A DNA stretch of 64,000 nucleotides from Corynebacterium falsenii (GTDB lineage: Bacteria; Actinomycetota; Actinomycetes; Mycobacteriales; Mycobacteriaceae). The position numbers were made by a program, and so were the translations under genes. Under the pieces are notes generated by a model that saw nothing but the letters and a program-made list of their open reading frames with translations, searched no databases and was not told where the DNA came from. Below are positions 58,458-64,000 of the stretch, one piece after another; within the stretch, counting starts at the first letter, position 1, and the number at the start of each line of letters is the position of its first letter. The stretch spans positions 868,001-932,000 of the forward strand of contig NZ_CP083646.1 in the NCBI RefSeq assembly GCF_020099275.1, read 5' to 3'.

Positions 58458-59888
58458 GTGCCTGCTAAGAAGAAGATTTCCAACGTCCTTGCCAACCGCT
58501 ACGCCTCCCCGGAGATGACCGAAGTGTGGTCCCCGGAGAACAAGATCATCATGGAGCGCAAACTATGGATCTCCGTGATGAAGGCTCAAGCCGAACTCGG
58601 GGTCGACGTACCCGCCGAGGCCATCGAGGCCTACGAGCGCGTCATCGACCAGGTGAACCTGGATTCCATCGCCGAGCGCGAGAAGGTCACCCGCCACGAC
58701 GTCAAAGCCAGGATCGAGGAATTCAACGACCTCGCCGGCTACGAGCACATCCACAAGGGCATGACCAGCCGCGACCTCACCGAGAACGTGGAGCAGCTGC
58801 AGATCTACCGCTCCCTCGAGCTGGCCCGCGACAAGGCCGTGGCGGTGCTGAACCGCATCGGCAAGCGCGCCGGGGAGTACCAGTCACTGGTGATGGCCGG
58901 CCGGTCCCACAACGTCGCCGCACAGGCCACCACCTTGGGCAAGCGCTTCGCCTCCGCGGCGGACGAGCTACTCGTTGGCCTGGACCGCGTGGAGGACCTG
59001 CTCGGCCGCTACCCGCTGCGCGGCATCAAGGGACCCATGGGCACCAGCCAGGACATGCTCGACCTCCTCGGCGGCGACGAAGCCAAGCTCGCCCAACTCG
59101 AGGAGAAAATCGCGGGCAACCTGGGCTTCGACCACGTCTTTGATTCCGTGGGCCAGGTCTACCCGCGCAGTCTCGATTTCGACGCCATCTCGGCGCTCGT
59201 GGAAATGGGCGCTGCACTGTCCAGCCTGTCCATGACCATCCGGCTCATGGCCGGCAACGAGACGGTCACCGAGGGCTTCAAGGAAGGCCAGGTGGGATCG
59301 TCCGCCATGCCGCACAAGATGAACGCTCGCTCGTGCGAGCGCGTAGGCGGCATGCAGATCCTGCTGCGCGGTTACCTCACCATGACCGCCGACCTGGCTG
59401 GCGCGCAGTGGAACGAGGGCGATGTGTTCTGCTCCGTGGTGCGCCGCGTGGCATTGCCTGATGCCTTCTTCACCTTCGACGGTATGACGGAAACCTTCCT
59501 CACCGTTCTCGGCGAGTTCGGCGCGTTCCCTGCCATGATCGAACGCGAACTGGACCGCTACCTGCCGTTCCTGGCGACCACGCGCATTCTCATGGCAGCC
59601 GTGCGGGCAGGGGTCGGTCGAGAAACCGCTCACGAACTGATTAAGGAGCACGCTGTGGGCGTCGCCCTGAATATGCGTGAAAACGGCGGAGACCAGGACT
59701 TGGTACAGCGCTTGGCGGCCGACGACCGCTTCCCGCTGGACGAGCAACAGCTCAACGAGGCCCTCGCCGACCGCCATGCCTTCATCGGCGCGGCAGAATC
59801 GCAGGTGCAGCGCGTGCTAGACAAGGTGGAGGAGCAAGTGCGCCGCCACCCAGAGGCGGCGGCGTACCAGCCGGGCGAGATCCTTTAG
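58458..59888 (+). CDS. purB: Adenylosuccinate lyase
   Basis: 476 aa from GTG 58458 (PAKKKISNVLANRYASPEM). An in-frame ATG at 58449 exists, but GATAAT is placed as a -10 box 7 nt before the GTG, suggesting a leaderless message. It acts twice in purine synthesis, splitting SAICAR and adenylosuccinate. Lyase features are HKGMTSRDLTENVEQLQI, AGRSHNVAAQATTLGKRF and the signature VGSSAMPHKMNARSCE. Full length and intact. Confidence 0.95.
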   Translation: MPAKKKISNVLANRYASPEMTEVWSPENKIIMERKLWISVMKAQAELGVDVPAEAIEAYERVIDQVNLDSIAEREKVTRHDVKARIEEFNDLAGYEHIHKGMTSRDLTENVEQLQIYRSLELARDKAVAVLNRIGKRAGEYQSLVMAGRSHNVAAQATTLGKRFASAADELLVGLDRVEDLLGRYPLRGIKGPMGTSQDMLDLLGGDEAKLAQLEEKIAGNLGFDHVFDSVGQVYPRSLDFDAISALVEMGAALSSLSMTIRLMAGNETVTEGFKEGQVGSSAMPHKMNARSCERVGGMQILLRGYLTMTADLAGAQWNEGDVFCSVVRRVALPDAFFTFDGMTETFLTVLGEFGAFPAMIERELDRYLPFLATTRILMAAVRAGVGRETAHELIKEHAVGVALNMRENGGDQDLVQRLAADDRFPLDEQQLNEALADRHAFIGAAESQVQRVLDKVEEQVRRHPEAAAYQPGEIL

Positions 59889-59915
59889 AAGCTCGGTGAG
59901 GAAGGGACGAGACAG

Positions 59916-61976
59916 TTAGTTATTCGGCGGCACCCCAACGACCATCAATGAGCCCACTCGAACATGGGGAAACGAGGGGTCGTCGAAGGCGGAGGGAGAA
60001 AAGACGATAGGTGTTGAAGCAGTGAGCGTGGAACTCGGCATCGTGTTATCTCGTCGTGTGTAGACCCACTGTTCCGAACCTTCATTAGCGCTCTGTCCGC
60101 CCCTATCCTGCCGATTTCGATCCTCCACACCAACAGGGGACGGATCCGTCGAGGACTCAGGGTTGGCATTTTCCTTCTTCTCGGGAGACACAGTCTCGAA
60201 CACGAAAACGGTTGGGTCTGGGAAACCGTCAGAAGCCAGCGCGGCGCGCAGTTCACTAGGGGTGGTGGCAGATGACCATGATGCGATTGCATCGTTTCTC
60301 GCCCCGTAACGAGCCAAAGGTGCAGCGTAAGCTGGGGCCGGTGCTTGGAAGGCCCAGTAACTCCTTCGACCGAGGAGCTGCGCGGTAAGGGTGCCTTCGG
60401 CAAGCACGGTCACTTCGTTGTCCGCAACTCCACCGGTCACGGTGCTCACCGCATCCAACAACTCGCGGCTCGGGCCACCCTTGGTGCGGGCAGATTCGGC
60501 CAATTCGAGGTTCTCGCTGGAATAGTGTTGGGCCATCGACAAGGCAATGACTGACAGCACAGCAATCATGGAGACACGTAGAGCGTTGCCGTGGAACGCT
60601 AATGTCCGAGTTGCTATTTTTTCGCGCTGAATTGCTGACTTACGAACAACGTTGAGCGCAAAATGCCAACCATCGCTTATGGCGCACACACCCGCTATGG
60701 AGCAGCTCAGCACGATTAGAGGCTCGATGCGGAATTGCAGGAGGGTGGTTCCCATCAGCGCAACGACCCCCGACAGAGCGAACCAAGCGTACCCAACGGC
60801 AACGCAACTAGTGAGGGCGAACACGACGGAGTGCGGAACTGCTTTCCAGGAGTTGCTCCGTGGAATGCCACTCAATCGTGCAACGAGCCACAGGAAGCCA
60901 ACAAGGCAAAGTATTCCCCTCCCAGACCATTCCAACATGGGAGTCGGCCACGAAGCAGCAATCTCGGGTGCGTAGTGCGTGGCGACTGAACTCTCGTGAG
61001 GTACTCCGCGCACTATCGACAGCAAATAGGGACCCCAAAACAGCAGTCCAATTGCCGTTGCTCCGACAGCTCCTACGGAGAATGCTCCGGCGAAGCTAGC
61101 GGTAGATCGGCGGCCCACCCAGGCGTTGAGCACAACAATGATCACCGCCCACATTGCGGCGAGGGTATAGGTGACACAGCTGAGCCCCACGAAAACTGTG
61201 AGACCGAGGAGGATCGAAGGATAATAAGCACGTTGGGCGGCCCAGGCAACAGCCGGTAGCAAGGCTATGAAAATCCAGGAATACGGCTCGTATGAACCCA
61301 TGTGCACGCCAATGATGGCTGTCACCATCGCTATTCCAATGGCAAGGTTATTTGGAACGATTCGCCGCCACAGAATAAATGAGAGTCCACTCGATAATGC
61401 CATTGTAAAAATGGCGAATGGCTTGTACAGCACCCAACCTTCGACACCAAGTAGATGGCCAATCTGACCACCGACCCAGAACCACGCAGCGGGATAAAAA
61501 GGAGCAATACCTTCGTAAAAAGGATCAACAAGGTCCGTGGTAGAAGTAAATTTCGTAGTATAGGCGAGTCGTTGGGATTGGTCACCGACAAAGCCATTGA
61601 GGTAGTTGGGAGTGCCATACAGCAACAAGCTGAGGAGAAGTGCGCTGGAAACGCTGGGACCTACGAGCCCCGTGACATACCGAATCCACCGTGGAAGACG
61701 ACGGGACAGTGCCAACCACGCAACCAGAGCGCATACGACGACAATGGCAGTGCTGGCAACCATGCGCGGCAGAGTGGAGGGCGCCTGAAAATGCAGCCCA
61801 TGGACCGCAAGGACGCACCCGACCGTGCACACAGCTGCGACTAGAGCGGCCATGGCGGCGTCGAAAGCGAAAAACGGCAGCGACGACGACTCAGGGCGGG
61901 ACGCTGCAGTACGCAAAGGCGAGGTGGCGGTGGCCTCGTGGCGACCGTGACGGCGAGCTGGGTGGCGGGAATTCAT
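59916..61976 (-). CDS. AftA-like galactan arabinofuranosyltransferase
   Basis: 686 aa from ATG 61976 (MNSRHPARR). A longer frame would run into the terminator at 62120. An integral membrane GT-C enzyme with about 11 hydrophobic helices and a C-terminal extracellular domain. FVGDQSQRLAYTTKF followed by GIAPFYPAAWFWVGGQIGHL resembles AftA, which puts the first arabinofuranose on the galactan of the cell wall. It is not next to other arabinogalactan genes here, so it could be a second copy or a relocated gene. Polar tail rich in Asn, Pro and Ser. Confidence 0.75.
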   Translation of the reverse strand: MNSRHPARRHGRHEATATSPLRTAASRPESSSLPFFAFDAAMAALVAAVCTVGCVLAVHGLHFQAPSTLPRMVASTAIVVVCALVAWLALSRRLPRWIRYVTGLVGPSVSSALLLSLLLYGTPNYLNGFVGDQSQRLAYTTKFTSTTDLVDPFYEGIAPFYPAAWFWVGGQIGHLLGVEGWVLYKPFAIFTMALSSGLSFILWRRIVPNNLAIGIAMVTAIIGVHMGSYEPYSWIFIALLPAVAWAAQRAYYPSILLGLTVFVGLSCVTYTLAAMWAVIIVVLNAWVGRRSTASFAGAFSVGAVGATAIGLLFWGPYLLSIVRGVPHESSVATHYAPEIAASWPTPMLEWSGRGILCLVGFLWLVARLSGIPRSNSWKAVPHSVVFALTSCVAVGYAWFALSGVVALMGTTLLQFRIEPLIVLSCSIAGVCAISDGWHFALNVVRKSAIQREKIATRTLAFHGNALRVSMIAVLSVIALSMAQHYSSENLELAESARTKGGPSRELLDAVSTVTGGVADNEVTVLAEGTLTAQLLGRRSYWAFQAPAPAYAAPLARYGARNDAIASWSSATTPSELRAALASDGFPDPTVFVFETVSPEKKENANPESSTDPSPVGVEDRNRQDRGGQSANEGSEQWVYTRRDNTMPSSTLTASTPIVFSPSAFDDPSFPHVRVGSLMVVGVPPNN

Positions 61977-62107
61977 ACGGTGCTTGACCTCACATTTGGT
62001 TATAGTGCATCGTCGGCTAACTCGGCGGACATCATCGCCAATTGTGCAGGGAAGGCTGGGGATATACGCCAAGTCGCTTGCCCATACCCTGCAGAAAATC
62101 ATTGAGC

Positions 62108-62147
62108 GGAAATAAGAATACACCGCCACCCGATAGGGCGGCGGTGT
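62108..62147 (-). terminator. Intrinsic terminator after the ABC ATPase gene
   Basis: ACACCGCC-A-CCC (62120-62131) pairs with GGG-C-GGCGGTGT (62136-62147) around a GATA loop with one mismatch. On the minus strand ATTCTTATTT follows. It ends the peptide-transporter transcript before the aftA-like gene. Confidence 0.85.
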
Positions 62148-62209
62148 TGGATCGCGAGACAATCACTGGCGATTTTGCGGAACAATCCTCAAGCAGGCTG
62201 ATCGGTAAA

Positions 62210-63910
62210 TTAGGAGTACAACTCGATCTTTCCGCCAGGAATGGAATTCAGCAGCTTTTGGGTGTATTCCTCGCGCGGGTTAGCGAACAAACCGTCCGTC
62301 TCCCCGCGTTCCACGATCTTGCCCTTCTGCATGACCAGCGTCTCATCCGCGATCTGCTTCACTACGGCCAGGTCGTGGGTGATGAACAGGTAGGTTAGCC
62401 CCATCTCGGCCTGGAGATTGTTGAGCAGCTCCAGAATCTGAGACTGAACCAGTACGTCGAGTGCGCTCACGGCCTCGTCGAGGATGAGCGCCTCGGGGCC
62501 CAACGCTAGGGCACGTGCGATGGCCACGCGCTGGCGCTGACCACCGGAAAGCTCGCCGGGGAAGCGGTGCATCATCGACTGTGGCATGGCGACCATATCT
62601 AGCAGCTCGCGCACCCGCGACTCGCGGGACTTCTTATCGCCCACCTTGTGGATCTTCAACGGCTCAGCGATGGTGTTGTATACCGAATACATCGGATCGA
62701 TCGAGCCGTAGGGGTTCTGGAACACAGGCTGCACTCGGCGGCGAAACGCGAGCTCATCCTTTCCCTTGAGGCCGGTGACATCTTGACCGTCGAACATGAC
62801 CCGGCCCTTGGTGGGTTCCAATAAGCCAAGCACCATCTGGGCCACGGTGGACTTGCCGGAGCCCGATTCGCCCACGAGCGCGAGCGTGTGGCCCCGATCC
62901 AACCAGAAGTTCACATTGTCGGCGGCAACGAAATCATTCTTCTGCCACGGCTTGTCTCCCGGGACCTTGAAGACCTTCGTCAGCCCCTCTACCTCAATGA
63001 GGTGCTGGGAATCCGAAGCGCCGGCAGCGGCTTCGGCCTCCGCACGGATCTGTGCACGGTGGTCAACAACGTCGCTACGCCGTGCGGCCAGCGACGGAGC
63101 CGCAGCCACGAGCTTTTGTGTGTACGGGTGCTGCGGGTCCTGCAAGATCTCTAGCGCTGGGCCGGTCTCCACCACGTGCCCCTGGCTCATCACCACGATG
63201 CGGTGGGCGCGTTCTGCGGCAAGTCCCAAGTCGTGGGTAATGAGCATCACGGCGGTGCCCAGCTTTGTCGTCAGGCCCTGCAAATGATCCAGAATCTGCT
63301 GCTGGACCGTTACATCCAGTGCACTGGTGGGCTCGTCCGCGATGAGCAGCTGTGGGCGAGCGGCTAGGCCACAGGCGATCAACGCGCGCTGGCGCATACC
63401 GCCGGAGAACTCGTGCGGGTACTGGCCCACACGCTTCTCAGCATCGGGGAGTCCCGCCTCCTCCATGAGTTCAATGGCCCGCTTGTGAGCCTCCGAGCCC
63501 GAGACCACATTATTGGCCTTCAGCGCTTCCTTGATGTGCGAGCCGATCGACCACACGGGGTTGAGATTGGACATCGGGTCCTGGGGGATCAAACCAATCT
63601 GGGACCCCCGCAGCTCGGTGAGGCGCGTGGGGGAGGCGTGGGTGATGTCCTCGCCATCGAAGGTGATCGTGCCACCCGTGACGTGGCCGCCGCCAGGCAG
63701 CAGGCCCATGATGGCGTGCGCGGTCGTGGACTTACCCGAGCCGGATTCGCCCACCACGGCCACGGTTTCACCGGGGTAGATATCCAGGTCCACGCCAAAG
63801 ACCGTGTCGATGGGCTTCTTCTTCGAGCCGAAAGCGATATCCACCTTGCGCATGGACAAAATGGGCTTGTCACGCACGACGTCCTGATTCTTCTTTGTGT
63901 CATCGCTCAT
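62210..63910 (-). CDS. Fused dipeptide/oligopeptide ABC ATPase (DppD-DppF type)
   Basis: 566 aa with two complete ATPase domains. The first has VGESGSGKSTTAHAIMG, QIGLIPQDPMSNLNP, FSGGMRQRALIACGLA and LLIADEPTSALD. The second has VGESGSGKSTVAQMVLG, ELSGGQRQRVAIARALA and LILDEAVSALD (DEAV in place of DEPT, common in this family). Energises uptake of peptides or related solutes. Its ATG overlaps the permease stop by 4 nt. Substrate not predictable from the ATPase. Confidence 0.93.
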   Translation of the reverse strand: MSDDTKKNQDVVRDKPILSMRKVDIAFGSKKKPIDTVFGVDLDIYPGETVAVVGESGSGKSTTAHAIMGLLPGGGHVTGGTITFDGEDITHASPTRLTELRGSQIGLIPQDPMSNLNPVWSIGSHIKEALKANNVVSGSEAHKRAIELMEEAGLPDAEKRVGQYPHEFSGGMRQRALIACGLAARPQLLIADEPTSALDVTVQQQILDHLQGLTTKLGTAVMLITHDLGLAAERAHRIVVMSQGHVVETGPALEILQDPQHPYTQKLVAAAPSLAARRSDVVDHRAQIRAEAEAAAGASDSQHLIEVEGLTKVFKVPGDKPWQKNDFVAADNVNFWLDRGHTLALVGESGSGKSTVAQMVLGLLEPTKGRVMFDGQDVTGLKGKDELAFRRRVQPVFQNPYGSIDPMYSVYNTIAEPLKIHKVGDKKSRESRVRELLDMVAMPQSMMHRFPGELSGGQRQRVAIARALALGPEALILDEAVSALDVLVQSQILELLNNLQAEMGLTYLFITHDLAVVKQIADETLVMQKGKIVERGETDGLFANPREEYTQKLLNSIPGGKIELYS

Positions 63911-64000
63911 CGAGTGCGCTCCTTCGGATCGAGTGCGTCCTTCAAGGTGTCGCCCAGCAGGATGAAGCCCAGCACGGTCAGTGCTAGGAACCCTGCGGGG
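63907..64000 (-). CDS. Peptide ABC transporter permease (DppC-like), C-terminal end
   Basis: Partial gene, cut by the right window edge. The visible 30 codons read PAGFLALTVLGFILLGDTLK and end DALDPKERTR, the usual C-terminus of DppC/OppC permeases (FxLLGDxLRDxLDP). The TGA overlaps the start of the ATPase gene as ATGA, so the two are one operon. Confidence 0.85.
   Translation of the reverse strand, partial: PAGFLALTVLGFILLGDTLKDALDPKERTR

Noticed and set aside
61977..62162. Longer N-terminus of the AftA-like protein (748 aa)
   Set aside because: It would run through the intrinsic terminator of the neighbouring operon and adds no membrane or family sequence.

Overview
The window looks like chromosomal DNA of a high-GC, mycolate-type actinobacterium, most probably a Corynebacterium. 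The pointers are a PhoP-type response regulator with sensor kinase, ThrE, OtsA/OtsB, cydABDC, an L,D-transpeptidase, an AftA-like arabinofuranosyltransferase, an ISL3-family IS of corynebacterial type, and several genes with a -10 hexamer placed for leaderless transcription. Species cannot be fixed from the sequence alone.

Layout. 1-12.7 kb is a complete type I-E CRISPR-Cas locus on the minus strand. It holds a 26-repeat array (continuing off the left edge), a leader, and cas2, cas1, cas6e, cas5e, cas7e, cse2, cse1 and cas3. cas3 is split by a 1458-bp ISL3-family element. Removing the IS plus one 8-bp target copy restores one uninterrupted 924-codon frame, so the insertion looks clean and fairly recent. 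Upstream of cas3 is a discrete unit: promoter-like box, degenerate repeat, 21-nt spacer, degenerate repeat, intrinsic terminator. Its spacer matches the cas3 promoter region over an 11-nt seed and 16 of the first 17 positions. This has the architecture of a crRNA-like cas-autoregulatory guide (CreR type) and is the main finding. With cas3 broken, the locus should still be able to adapt, process crRNAs and bind DNA through Cascade, but not degrade it.

12.7-19.4 kb: FAH-family hydrolase, cysS, an MFS transporter, rlmB and a type-B carboxylesterase. 19.4-27.3 kb: a divergent glycan cluster with three glycosyltransferase genes on the minus strand, and a WcbI-like gene plus a multidomain glycosyltransferase on the plus strand. 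27.3-29.5 kb: a DnaA-box cluster, an AbiEi/DUF559-like protein, and tandem and palindromic repeats. 29.5-32.3 kb: an ABC-3 metal importer with a perfect 23-bp operator-like palindrome. 32.4-38.7 kb: LacI-family regulator, trehalose synthesis (otsA, otsB) with a small lipoprotein and a Lys/Thr-tailed protein, and thrE. 38.8 kb: tRNA-Thr(TGT).

39-45.4 kb: a membrane-anchored serine protease; a TetR, 3-hydroxyacyl-CoA dehydrogenase and oleate hydratase operon; a GNAT protein; and an L,D-transpeptidase. 45.5-49.8 kb: PhoP-like regulator and sensor kinase, then two coupled alpha/beta hydrolases. 49.8-52.5 kb: HIT protein, purD and a Nei-type glycosylase. 52.6-58.4 kb: cydABDC. 58.4-64 kb: purB, aftA-like, a fused dipeptide-type ABC ATPase, and the 3' end of its permease gene.
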